Positions 1 through 10,683 of a DNA stretch of 64,000 nt are shown piece after piece. Every line of letters begins with the position of its first letter. Position 1 is the first letter of the stretch. Both the position numbers and the translations under genes were made by a program. The stretch comes from Bombardia bombarda (taxonomy: Eukaryota; Ascomycota; Sordariomycetes; Sordariales; Lasiosphaeriaceae). The notes beneath the pieces are model-generated. The model made no database searches, had not been told where the DNA came from, and was given only the letters and a program-made list of their open reading frames with translations. The stretch covers positions 1,054,001-1,118,000 of the forward strand of contig JAULSR010000005.1 in the NCBI GenBank assembly GCA_030512295.1, read 5' to 3'.

Positions 1-1652
1 CCCCAACTCGGACACGTCGCCTTTTGATGCAGCATCCCAAAGGGCTTTGTTGCGCCGACTTGCTTGACGCAATCCACCGGATTCACGATCTAGATAGGAC
101 AGAACAGCCTCGAATGTGCTCAGAGCGTACCCCATCTCGCCACTGTCTACATCGTCGATAAAAATGAAATGGCGGATGTATATCAAGCGCGCTTGTAGAT
201 GTTTGATCTGGGCTTTAATGACAACATACAACAGTAAAGACACCAGCGTGTCTGCGTTGATAGTCATGATGGGCTTCTCGGAAGGCTGCCCTTCGAGCTC
301 ATCTGGCGTCTGCGCGCTGGTGAGCTGCGCCGCTGCTTTGGTGGTAGATAGAAGAATCTCTAACATCTCCTGGGGGCAGGTAGCATTGCTCATTCTTCGA
401 AACTCTTCAACCGCCCGTCCTAACCGTGAAATGAGGTCGCGCTTAGCCCAAGAGCCTCCTTCAATAGCAATGCCAAGTTGCGATATGTCGATGAAGCCCA
501 TTTGCCGTATCTTGGACTCCAACTCGAGGTCGTCTGGGCGCTTTAGAGCTGTCAAGCGCGGAAACAAGAGATGGTGAACATTCTCCGTCACATAGCGCTC
601 GATCAACCGTTCAACGAGCGGGCCTGTCAGCTCTGTCGTCGCCCCTAATAGTGACAACTGTTGCTTGTCAACGCCTTGGAAGAGGTCAATGGCTGTAGTA
701 ACAGCAGTCTCCAGAGAAGCCCTCATAACATCCTCATCGTCCTCGGCAAAGAAGTTCTCGACGACATGCCTATCACTCGTGCTCCTAACAGCGTCTAGGC
801 TGCCCGTACTACTCGATCTCGCTCTCCGCATTGCGCTGGCTATTGGGCCATCGGGCTGTGGGTCGGGGATGTTGATGGCGGATGGCGGAGGAGGCAAGGG
901 CCGCTCAAACACAACGGTAAACTCACGGAACAGCTTTTCGAGACCACCTTGCATTTGTCTGGCAATCATGGGAAAGTTGTTCAGAAGTTCGTGGAAGCTC
1001 TTGATGTCCTTTTTGCGCGGGAGGGCGGAAGAGTCGCCGGACTCGGAAGGGGGAGCTTTTTGTAGAGATTTGGGCCGTCTGCTAAGCTCGGATGGCGGAA
1101 GCAAGGCTGGGGTGATCTTGGTTTCGTCCCATGATCCCACGAGCGGACGTGATATGTAGTATATGAGGAAGGCTTTCGGCTCGAGGGTATCGGGGTACCA
1201 AATAGCATCGTGGAGCAGGTTGGCTTGCGCCAGGGCCTTGAATCCTGCACAGCGTTGATGTGGGTTAGTTTTCTGGCACAATCGAGGTTGAGGGGACAGA
1301 GAGACAATTGTTAGGTACCCTTATTGCTGTAGATGTAGTTGTCCTTGATGACAATACTCCTGCCATTCACGGTGTTGTAGACCTTGGGTTTGCCTCTCAT
1401 CTCACGAAGATTTGGCATGATCTCCTTTCCACCGGGGCCCTGGCCCTTGGTCGAAGGTATCCGCAGAACATGGCTCCCGAGGAACTCATCCGTCGCTATG
1501 GAGGCCGACAAGGGCGTGCCAGTCTCTGAGTCGCGGGCATCGAGCAGGACTTCAGTCAAGGGGACGAGGAGGATGTGCTGTTGAGAGGGTGAGCACTGTG
1601 CGAGGAAGGGGCTCCTGGAGAAGGCGCTGAGGAATGGGTTTAGAGGTTGCAT
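1..1652 (-). CDS. VPS9-domain and ankyrin-repeat Rab guanine nucleotide exchange factor (Vrl1/VARP-like), partial
   Basis: Likely an endosomal exchange factor for Rab5-type GTPases. Two exons are visible: 1652..1319 and 1244..1, with a 74-nt intron (donor GTACCT, acceptor GCAG) in phase 1. About 526 residues are present and the frame is still open at the window edge, so the C-terminus is missing. A VPS9-like core lies near residues 380-490, with the characteristic NADTLVSLLLYVVIKA stretch and the GEMGYALSTFEAVLSYL helix. The last visible residues (ALWDAASKGDVSELG) look like the opening of an ankyrin repeat. A VPS9 domain followed by ankyrin repeats is the layout of yeast Vrl1 and animal VARP/ANKRD27. 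The start at 1652 gives an uninterrupted N-terminus (MQPLNPFLSAFSRS). Domain calls come from motif reading; the Vrl1/VARP assignment is inference. Confidence 0.72.
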
Positions 1653-3344
1653 TCATTCAACGCGCTTCGCAGCTCCTCTCGATATGGTTTTGGTGGCGAC
1701 CCAGCCAGCATTGAGCAATCCTGGTCCCGTGAAACGAGTCGAGAGCTCAGGGATTCTGAACTTTTTGATTACGGCGGGAGGTGGGCGATGATGGACGGAG
1801 GGAGGGAATGCTTGATCGAATCTGGAAGCGCCCTTCTGTGGCTTGTTGCTGGGTGTGTGTACCTCGCAGGATGGACTTCAAGGTTAAGGTTAAGCTTAGC
1901 AGGACCTGGACCTGGGATGCGGAACGATGCGATGCGCAAACACGGGCAAGAGGCTAGGCAGCCGACCCCCCCGAGAGTGAGACTTGGCGCGGTGAAAGAG
2001 TAGCTGAACCAAAAGAGAGCCAACCTAGGCACCCTGACGTAGTTATCGTGTCTGTAATTTGATGGGATCGCGGGCTTCGTCTTTTGAGGTTGGAGAGTTC
2101 GTACAGCAATGGTGGGCGCATTTGTCGGGCTGTCGTATGGTCGCGGCTCAGCATGCTGTCAGAGCCAGTTGGTCCCTGACGGCGGAGAGCCAGGGCACTG
2201 CCAGTGGTGCAGGCTGATGCTCCCCGGGATTTCAGGGGAGCTATGTAGGCCAATTAGGGCGCCCTGTGCCGTCCAGGGTGTGATCTCCCTCTCCCACGGG
2301 CCACGGGAGGGAGCTGGTGGGGGGTTCTAGCGCGCGAAGAGATTCCACCAAAGTTTGGCATTAGCGGGTCCAGGGAAGCTTGACTGGGGTCAAATGGAGT
2401 GCAGTCATTACCTACCTTAAGGTACCTAGGTAGTCTAGAGGTCGATATCACTGGAAGTTGACAGCTATTCTAGGGATTATATTCATTCGGTCTCTCATCA
2501 GATAGGTAACTATCGTACTTATTCAGATATTAAAGGGTATGTGTATTCAATTCTCACCATCATCTGAGTAGATGCGAGGCACTTGACGAATATTTCTCGG
2601 CCCATGATTCACATGTTGATTACCTTAGTAGGTAACTGTAACAGTTACCTCAGATGATACGGAAATGTGTAAAGATATGTTCTCACAAGTTAATACCCAA
2701 TGAGATGTCGGCCGCACTGAATGATACATAAGTATGTTTTCTTGTGTATCGTGTTGTATTTCCTTTCCTTCATTGTTTTCATTTTCTGAATGTTGTGCTG
2801 TTGACCGCGGAGAAAGCCCCAACTCAGCAAGCCAAGGCAAGTGATTTTTACATAATCACCAAGTATACCATCAAGACATACATCATGCATGTCATCGCCA
2901 TGCCGCCTCGCGTGTGACAACCACAATCTCACCGTGACTTGAGATTTCGCTTCTCCGAATCCCCTCATGCTCGTCACGAATACTCATCGCGATTGTCGGA
3001 AATGATCATGTTGACTGAAGACCGAACAAGTTCCGACACGTCCGTAGTGTGAATGCCGTAGCATGAATATGGTCCTCGTCGTCATCAGCTTCCCAGTGAC
3101 AAAATACCTGACTATCCGTTGTCAACTGTATAAAAAGACCTAACATCCCGTCGAGACGAATATAATGTGATCAGTTCAAACAAACCGCAAGTTAATCAAA
3201 CAACAACAATAATTTAAATCTCCACCGTAAACTTCCTCACTCAACGATTCACCAAGCCAACCTTCAATACCCACCTTCTCACCTCTTATAAAAGACCCAA
3301 TCCAAACCTTACAAACACCCACCACCGCCACCCACTCAGTCTCC
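1653..3344. other. Intergenic region, divergent promoters
   Basis: Holds the promoters of the VPS9 gene (leftward) and the nitroreductase gene (rightward). The stretch from about 2440 to 2900 is visibly AT-rich. A palindromic AAGGTACCTAGGTA motif lies at 2419-2432. The ORFs here show no recognisable domain. Confidence 0.6.
3287..3293 (+). promoter_or_regulatory. Candidate TATA box of the nitroreductase gene
   Basis: TATAAAA lies about 52 bp before the first ATG at 3345 and 127 bp before the second candidate ATG at 3420. A second match (TATAAAAA) sits at 3129-3136. The DNA between here and the ATG is C/A-rich, as expected of a fungal 5' leader. The distance to ATG 3345 is short, which slightly favours use of the downstream ATG. 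Confidence 0.35.
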
Positions 3345-4075
3345 ATGGCGACCACAACCATCACCCAAACCACCCCAACAACCACAACAACCCCCTATTA
3401 CCCAGCACACCCACACCCCATGACCTTCGACGAAACCGTCCTCACCCGCCACTCAGCCCGCCGATTCCTCCCCACTCCCGTTCCCCCCCAAATCATAACC
3501 ACCGCCCTAACCCTCGCGACCCACGCCCCCTCCAACTCAAACATCCAGCCCTGGCGTCTACACATCCTCTCCGGCCCCCCGCCGACCGTCTCAAACGCGC
3601 CCTCCTCGCCGCCGCCAACTCCTCCGACGCCGAGCCCGCCATCCCCCCCCTACCCGAAGCCTTCGCTCACTTCCGCTCCGAGCTGGGCGAGGAGGTCTTC
3701 GGGGTTGGGCTCGGCATCGCGCGGAGCGACACCCAGGCGCGACGGGCGGCGAACCTCCGCAACTATGATTTCTTTAGTGCGCCCGTCGCGGTCATCGTCA
3801 GCATGGACAGGAAGCTGGCGTCGGTCGACGCCATGACGGTGGGCATGTATCTGCAGACGTTTCTGCTCGCCTTGACCGAGAGCGGGGTGGCGTCGTGTGT
3901 GGAGGTTTCGGTGGCTGGCTACCCAGAGGTCATCAGGAAGGAGCTGGGCATCGCGGAGAATATGGATATCCTGTGCGGTGTGGCTGTTGGGTACGAGGAC
4001 GATACTATGAAGGTGAATCATTTGAGGACTATGAGGTCGGCGGTGGAAGAGACTACCGTCTTACTCAATGCTTAA
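3345..4075 (+). CDS. Nitroreductase-family flavoenzyme, interrupted by a one-base frameshift
   Basis: Predicted FMN-dependent NAD(P)H nitroreductase-fold oxidoreductase. The first frame carries the family N-terminal motifs SARRF and APSNSNIQPWR, which bind flavin phosphate. The rest of the domain (LRNYDFFSAPVAVIV, MTVGMYLQTFLLAL, ESGVASCVEVSVAGYPEV) continues in another frame up to the stop at 4073-4075. The break lies at the C6 run 3575-3580: a seventh C would join the frames directly, giving about 243 residues, a usual length for the family. No intron is plausible there. It is either a base-calling error or a young inactivating mutation. The first 25 residues are Thr/Pro-rich, and Met26 (3420) may be the true start. 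There are no introns. The physiological substrate cannot be told. Confidence 0.75.
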
Positions 4076-4593
4076 CTGGCTTCGACAATTCTTTATGCAT
4101 CGGAAGATCATGATATGATTGGGGAGCTTCATGATCTCAGAAGTCATATTAGAGGCGAGGAAACGTTCTTAACTAGTATCATATATTTTGTGACTCTTTG
4201 GATCCAACCGAAATAGAATGTAGGAAGAATGTATAAAGATAGAAAATGACAGTATTGTAATATCATAGACTTAGATCATGCGCATTATATACAGGATATG
4301 ATTTCGGATCGACCGCTCTAAAACACTTGCCGAAGGAAAGTGTAGAATCAAGAAGTCTTTTGTAGGTTCGCGATCAAGTTTTGGATGCAGGTCAACAATG
4401 ACTAAAAGGGGACTGCGGTGTAGGATGATAGCAATTGCAATGAAGCAATTGAGAAGTTGTTTGATTTTTTTAAATGGGCAGTTTTGTCCTCCGACTGAAG
4501 GGCAAGCAACCATGTTTCCTTGCCAGTAAGCACTGGACAAGCTTCGCGTCTAAAACTCGTAAACCTCGTGTCCATTACGGCTCAAGATTGAGC
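4076..4593. other. Convergent 3' intergenic region
   Basis: Lies between the 3' ends of the nitroreductase and OLA1 genes. AT-rich and without a recognisable coding feature; probably the two 3' UTRs and polyadenylation signals. Confidence 0.6.
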
Positions 4594-6136
4594 TTAGGCC
4601 TTGGCAGCGCCGGCCTTGATAAGCAAGATGTCACCGTCCTCGACGACGTAATCCTTACCCTTGGTCATCATCTTGCCCTTTGCCTTGACCTCAGACTCGT
4701 CGCCAAGCTCCTTGAGGACGTTGTAGTTGTATACAATGGCCTGGATAAAGGTCTTCTCGAAATCGGTGTGAATAACACCTGCTGCTTGAGGTGCTTTCGT
4801 GCCGTTCCGGATAGTCCACTGGCGGACCTCATCAGGGCCAACAGTGAAGAAACTGCCCAAGTTCATGACCTTGCGCATGGCGGTAACGATCTTGGGCAGC
4901 GCCGACTCAACTCCGAGCTTCTTGCACTCCTCGGCAACCTCGGCGTCCGTCTCGTAGCGAGTAAGGCGCTCCTCGAAGCAGATAGAAATGGGGATAATAG
5001 GGTCACCGGCAGCATGCTCCTTGAGCCACTCGGCAATCTTGGCCAGATGCTTGTTCTTCTTCCGGATGTAATCCTTCTCGGACAGGTTGACCAAGTAGAC
5101 AACGGGCTTGGCGCTCAGGAGGAAGAGCGGGTTAAGGACCTCGATCTGAAACATAGTTAGTAATGTTTTGGTATATTTTAATGCAACATAATGTGGTACG
5201 AGATGTTGATTTCAGAGCGCGTTTCTTGTCTCAGTATTCTTTTGCCCGTAGGCTAAGAACTCGAAGAGCTGGGTTTAATGAGGCCTTATGGCCGTGTGTC
5301 ATCATGATAGGAGGGCGTGTGTGTTGTAGAGAGAAAAATATTTACGTACCTCTTTCTGAGTCCAGTTGCCCTTGCGGACGTCCTTGCCATCCTTCAACCA
5401 AGCCAAGATCTTCTCGATGGTGGCCTCCTCTTCTCTAGCCTTCTTCTGCTCCAGACTCTGGCCACCCTGACGGGTCTTCTTCTTCTGGTTCTCAAGAGCC
5501 TTCTCGACGAACTCAATATCCTTGAGTCTCAGCTCCTCGCTGATGATGTCGAGATCGCGGGTGGGGTTGACATCCCCCTCGACGTGGATAATCTCGGCAT
5601 CATCGAAGCAGCGCACGACCTGGAAGATGGCATCGACGGCGCGGATGTGGGACAAGAAGGAGTTGCCAAGACCAGCACCGGTAGAGGCGCCGCGGGTCAA
5701 GCCAGCAATATCATAGACTGTAAGATTTGCGGGGACCTTGGACTTGGGCTGGTACTTTTCGCAGAGCCAGTCGAATCTCGCATCGGGGACGATGACGCGA
5801 GCCTCTTCGGGTTCAATGGTAGCATATGGGAAGTTCTGCGGGCGCGGGGTCAGCAACCATTATCCCTTGAGAAAAGATGGCGACACAAAGAAGCGGGGGG
5901 AAGGCGCGAGGAGGGGAGGAGGCTTACGGCAGGGTTTCCGAGACTGCACTTGGTGATGGCTTGGAAGAGCGTGGACTTGCCAACGTTCGCCAATCCAACC
6001 TAGTAAACCGGACAGACTGTCAGCTGAAGTTGACGAGATGGGGCCCAACTAGGCTACCCACAATGCCGCTCTTCAGGTTGTTTCCAGGACGACCCAAAAG
6101 GATCTTCTCCTCAACGACGGGCTTTTTGGGAGCCAT
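4594..6136 (-). CDS. OLA1: Obg-like ATPase 1 (YchF/OLA1 family)
   Basis: Cytosolic P-loop ATPase of the TRAFAC/OBG class, linked to translation and stress responses. Four exons: 6136..6062, 5999..5928, 5835..5350 and 5145..4594, encoding 394 residues, the normal OLA1 length. The first intron (6061..6000) uses donor GTGGGT and sits just before the P-loop; this choice restores GLANVGKST at residues 27-35. The G3 region reads DIAGLTRGASTGAGLGNSF. The G4 position is NLSEKDY (N-x-x-E), the change that gives this family ATP rather than GTP preference. A C-terminal TGS domain follows, ending KDYVVEDGDILLIKAGAAKA. The last intron has a TACTAAC branch site. All phases agree. The identification is firm. 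Confidence 0.95.
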
Positions 6137-7481
6137 CTTGTTGCGTTTTGAATAGTGACGAGTGGGGATGTAGGTGACAATGCAATTAAGCACTTGTGTG
6201 TTGGAAAAGGCAGAGCTAGCTGCGGTGGTTCGAAGGAGGGGTAATGGAGAAGCGAAAAAAAAAAGAGATCGAAGAGGAGACGTCGTAGCGACGGAGCTGT
6301 GTGGGCTGCAGCCACCCAGCCAAAAACGTAGGGCGCCCAAGATCTGCGCCCGCTGGAAAAAGAGGGACTTTTGGCCCGTAGATGGCCTTCCCAAAAATCG
6401 CTTGATGTTCTGGACGGCCCCTAGAAAGCACTCTGGGAATTGAGTCAAGCTGTGAAGCTTGGAGACAAATGGTTTTGTACTTGGGATCAGAAAAATTCAG
6501 TCACTCCACCCCAGGCAAACAGGCCCAATCTTGCGAACATGGCGGTGGGGGCAAGCCTGGAAGATCAATTGCCCGAGGGCAGAGATTTCCATGTTCCACC
6601 AAGACCTGGACAGCTCCATCGCAGAGCCCCGACCATCCTGACCATCCTGACTGATCGAGGCCTGAGGCGGCGAGGCGGGGTTGGATTTCTCTCCTTCTTC
6701 TCCTTCTTATGAGGCCCCACTTGCCAGTCGCCCCAGACCCTGGTCTTGGCAATTTGCTGAAATCAACAGGTGCACGCCCTTGGTGAGAATATCTCCGTGG
6801 CTGCATCCAGCCTTAAGTCTGTGCGGGGGACAGGAGCGGGGCAATGGGGTAGCAGCTCAACGAGATCGCACGTTCAGTGCTCCCATCCCCTGTTGTGCAT
6901 CACTGTGCCCACCGCACCCAAAGTCACGGGTACCTTGCCTCGCTTCCATTGCTTGTCTTGAGCTCCGTGTTTCCATCCATCCTACCGTAAGACGACAGAC
7001 GACCTCCATTACTAACTGGCATCTGTCTCGTGTCCTTCACGCAAACAAAACAATCGTCTTTATCATAACAGTGAAAACAACAAACACTCTGCTCCCTTCT
7101 ATTCGCTGCTGTTGTGTTTTGTTTGGCGCCGTCGGGTCGAGCCCCGTCATTAAATATTCCCTCGTCTTGCATGAAGTACATATATGTCTCTTGCAGACGC
7201 CGCCGCACTTTGTTCTTCTACGTCACTAAGGTCACCTACCTAAATTGGCCCGCCCCAGCTGTGTTCGACTTATCAGGCCCGTCCACTCATCTATCCGTCC
7301 ATCCATCCATCCCATCAATACGGTGCATGAATCTGCCTCACTGCCATTGCTAACAGCCCGTCAACCCCCAAGCCATTGGTACTAGTACCAATAATTGGCT
7401 CGGGCCCCTTTACTCCTTCTTATTCCCTCAATCTCTTCCTCGAAACATCATTCAACGCAATTGTACCAAGAGATCGCCAGA
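6137..7481. other. Intergenic region, divergent promoters
   Basis: Shared upstream region of OLA1 (leftward) and the PPPDE gene (rightward). There is a short CCATC repeat (TCCGTCCATCCATCCATCCC) near 7294-7313. The ORFs here have no recognisable domain, and I see no RNA gene. Confidence 0.6.
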
Positions 7482-8421
7482 ATGCCTTCAACTCGAAAGT
7501 CCCAGAGACCGCCAAGACTGTCGCATAGGTCGACCATGTCGCTGCAGAAGACCGAGATTCTCATCAATGTCTACGACCTCCTCCCTGTATGATTTTGCTC
7601 TCCGTTTATTCCTTCTGCTTCGGTTGCCCGCAACGCAAGAAACTGCACCGTAACACACACAAAATACCCAATATACTAACCTGCAGCCTTGCGCGCACAT
7701 ATACACACAGCCCGGCCGGGTATCATCGACCCTCTGGTTCCTCGGCACCTCCCTCCTGCACTCGGGCGTCGTCATCGACGGCAAGGAGTACGCCTACGGC
7801 GGCCACGAGCGGCGCGGCGTGACGGGCGTCTACTGGACCAAGCCCAAGACGGAACCCCCCGGCGGCACCTTCAAGTGCGAGATCCTGCACGGCTTTACCA
7901 TCGCCCCGCAGAGCGAGATCGACGCCATCATCCGCGACATCTCGGAGGAGTTCCTCGGCTCCGCCTACAACCTCCTGACCAAGAACTGCAACCACTTCAC
8001 GTCGTACCTGTGCCAGCGCCTGACGGGCCGCCCCGGCCCCGGCTGGCTGAACCGCGCCGCCAGCATCGGCGTCGCCCTGCCCTGCGTCGTGCCGCGCGAC
8101 TGGATCGAGCCGCCCGAGTTCAACACCACCGACGGCGAGCTGCTCGACGAGGAGGACGAAGGCAACAACGCGGACGAAAGATCCAGGATGTTAAGGTCCT
8201 CGAGCGAAGAGCCGCACTTGCTGGATGTGGATGATCAGCAGCAGCACCAGCAGCAACGTCGAAGCCATAGTATCAGCCGAGATGCTGAGTGGGATAGTGA
8301 GGAGGAGCGACAGAGGGGAGGGACTGGCAAGGGCAAGGGGAAGGGGAAGGCGCCGGCTCGAGATTCTGCTGGCAGAACACTCCCGGCAGCGGAAAGAGCA
8401 CCGACGGCGATACGGAGCTGA
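7482..8421 (+). CDS. PPPDE/DeSI-type deubiquitinating or desumoylating isopeptidase
   Basis: Predicted cysteine isopeptidase of the PPPDE fold (DeSI-1/DeSI-2 group), which removes SUMO or ubiquitin from proteins. Two exons, 7482..7586 and 7711..8421, encode 271 residues; the intron is 124 nt (donor GTATGA, acceptor CACAG). The catalytic His is in LLHSGVVI (about residue 52) and the catalytic Cys in TKNCNHFTSYL (about residue 128), the canonical PPPDE pair. EYAYGGHE and IDAIIRDISEEFLGSAYNLL match the family core. After about residue 170 the tail is low-complexity, with a Gln/His stretch, Asp/Glu-rich runs and a GKGKGKGK repeat. An internal Met19 (7536) is an alternative start just before the domain. 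Whether it prefers SUMO or ubiquitin cannot be decided here. Confidence 0.88.
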
Positions 8422-9079
8422 GAGAGATTATAACCTTCCTTTATTGTCATGTTTGATTGGGTTTGACCGGACTGGGAGTGTTGAATTTTGGTTTCGTTGC
8501 GCATTATCTTTGGAGTTCTGGATTGGACATACTTGATACCAAGAGGCTTCCTCAGCGGCGTTCTGTTGCATAGGTAGCATGCAATTCATGAGTTTTTTCT
8601 TTTCCAGGTTAGCGGGCCACGGGTAGTTCGATGCGAGCTTCAGGAGGATCCCAGAAAGAAACAGAATATATGTACAGTTAGATACTATAACGCTGTAAGG
8701 AAATTGATTATTCTATCGATGCGTATGATGCAATATGTGTGGTAGATGCTTGGGAATTAGAACTTGAACATTGCAGTAGAGTTAATGGAAAGAAAGGGAA
8801 CGCAGAGTGGGGATTTACTGAGGTAGTCTTCAAAATCTCCGTATATGTTGTGTTTATCACAACGCTATCGAGGGGCATATTACGTTCCACATACGTCTTA
8901 ATCTTCTTGGCGTGATTGGAGAATACCTATGGATTAGGCATAGTTCTTCTTAGTCGAAGCCTAGTATAGTAGAAGTATTTCATATGCGTGTACTACCCAG
9001 CCACAGCACAGAGCCGCCTTGTTCAATCTTCCCATACATGTTGCATTATGTGACGGCAACCACCAACGTCCTCAATACT
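8422..9079. other. Convergent 3' intergenic region
   Basis: Lies between the 3' ends of the PPPDE gene and the SDR gene; AT-rich. No coding or RNA feature seen. Confidence 0.6.
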
Positions 9080-10683
9080 TCACTGTTCCTGCTCACGGTT
9101 CCAGCTGACAATCTGCTCGCAGATGCCATCGACCGTGGTGCCGACACCACTATATCCCAGCCCACCCTCCTCGACACTTCTCCTAACGGCCGAGTCATCA
9201 GCGATCGTGTGCGCCGTTACGCTGAAAATGGCCGGCTGAAGGTTCTGAAGAGGGCCACTCAAGTCCTTCAAGCCGAACACGGTCTTCAAGAATGGCAAGC
9301 GTGCCAGAGCCAGGGAATACGTCTCGATGGCATGTGATAGAAGAAGCAGCATGATCGGCGGCGGATACGCCTCGGTAACGGGCGTGACGGGCAGCTGCGT
9401 GATCAGGCTGTAGAAATCGCGGAAGCAGATAGGGGGGCCAGGATCTGAGACGACAAATGGCCGTCCTGCGCAGCTCGGCATGGGCTTGCGTGCCAGTGCT
9501 GCTTCGAAGAGCAGATGCGCCAGCGAGACGTTACGGCTGTTGACAAAGTTCCTTCAAGGACGATGGAGTTAGCGCTGAAGCAGCAGAGGTACACAAAGGG
9601 TCTTGACAGGCCACCTACTGAATGATATGGGGAGTCCACGACACAATCGAGCCTTCTTGTATGGTCTGACCCACGCATACGTCGTTCTTCTGTCCATAAA
9701 CGCCATTGCCAGGGCGAATGGTGCCTGTACGGAAACCGTCTTCGTTGGCACCGCAAACGAGCCGTTCGGCTTCGGCTTTGGAATATCCGTCTTTTCACAA
9801 AGGGAGGTTAGTCTCGTTCATCTTTCAGATATGGTCCACGGACTTTCTTAGAACATACAGTTAGCAAAGAATTGACTATGCGGCCGAAGAGGAGCATCAA
9901 AGTCCGCCTCTGTAAAAATCTGGACGTAGCCCTTGGGTACCGAATGCCAAGGCCATTGCCAGATAGTCACAGGGGTAACGGCAACGGACGCGGACGATGT
10001 GGCGATGAAGATGTCGGCGCCAGCTTCCCGAGCCGCAGCCAGCACGTTGGCAGTACCACCAACGTTGACGCGACTAAGTCTGTCGTACAAGATGATGTCG
10101 CGCTCTCCAAAGCGGATTGAGGCGGCCGTATGAAACACAGTCAGAGGGCTATCAGCAACCGACACTGGCCAGGGCTTGGAGAATGCTGCCTTGACGGAAG
10201 CGGGAGATGTGATATCTGTGCGGACGAGGTCGCAGGCGCTCGCCTCTTTGATCATATCACCCCGAACCAGCGGCTGGAAGTCAACGATGCGGATGCTCTC
10301 AGGCGATTGGCCGCGCTGGAGCAACTGCAGGACGATATCACCTCCCACCAGGCCTGGCTCGCTGTCAGCATGAGCTACGATGCCTGCTGGGCCTGCCATG
10401 CAGATAGTTGCAGGGACATTGAACGGAGGGGATGTTACTCACCAGAGCCACCGATAACGATATATCTCCTATCCAAGCGAGGCGGTAGACTTTTGGCGAA
10501 GTCCAAGGGGGTCTCCTTTACACGTTCATACGCCTCCTGGGCCTCCCTTTTGGTCAAGCGATGGGGCGATCGTTCAAGGGCCTCGCGAGGAACAGCGTGC
10601 ATGGACAGGTTGATTCTGTAAAGCCAGAAACCGGCGAGAACCACGGCGCCAGCCAATGCGGACCATACCTGGGTTTGCGCCAT
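9080..10683 (-). CDS. Membrane-anchored extended SDR, 3-beta-hydroxysteroid dehydrogenase/isomerase-like
   Basis: Predicted NAD(P)-dependent sterol or lipid dehydrogenase, probably anchored in the ER membrane. Four exons: 10683..10443, 10353..9859, 9790..9619 and 9551..9080; 459 residues. The N-terminus has one hydrophobic segment (residues 7-24, WSALAGAVVLAGFWLYRI). The dinucleotide site GGSGGLVGG (about 77-85) is formed across intron 1. Catalytic YGYSK (Y246, K250) is formed across intron 2, which splits the Tyr codon T|AC. VFHTAASIRFGE and FIATSSASVAV are typical of the 3-beta-HSD and sterol-4-alpha-carboxylate 3-dehydrogenase branch. An in-frame Met at 10740 is an alternative start. It resembles Erg26-type enzymes, but it may be a paralogue of unknown substrate. 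Confidence 0.83.

Noticed and set aside
3540..3660. An intron explaining the nitroreductase frame change
   Set aside because: The family sequence is contiguous across the C6 run, leaving no room for removed bases.
4474..6003. Plus-strand ORFs of 228 codons over OLA1
   Set aside because: Antisense shadows of OLA1 exons 3 and 4; the minus-strand protein is an unmistakable YchF/OLA1.
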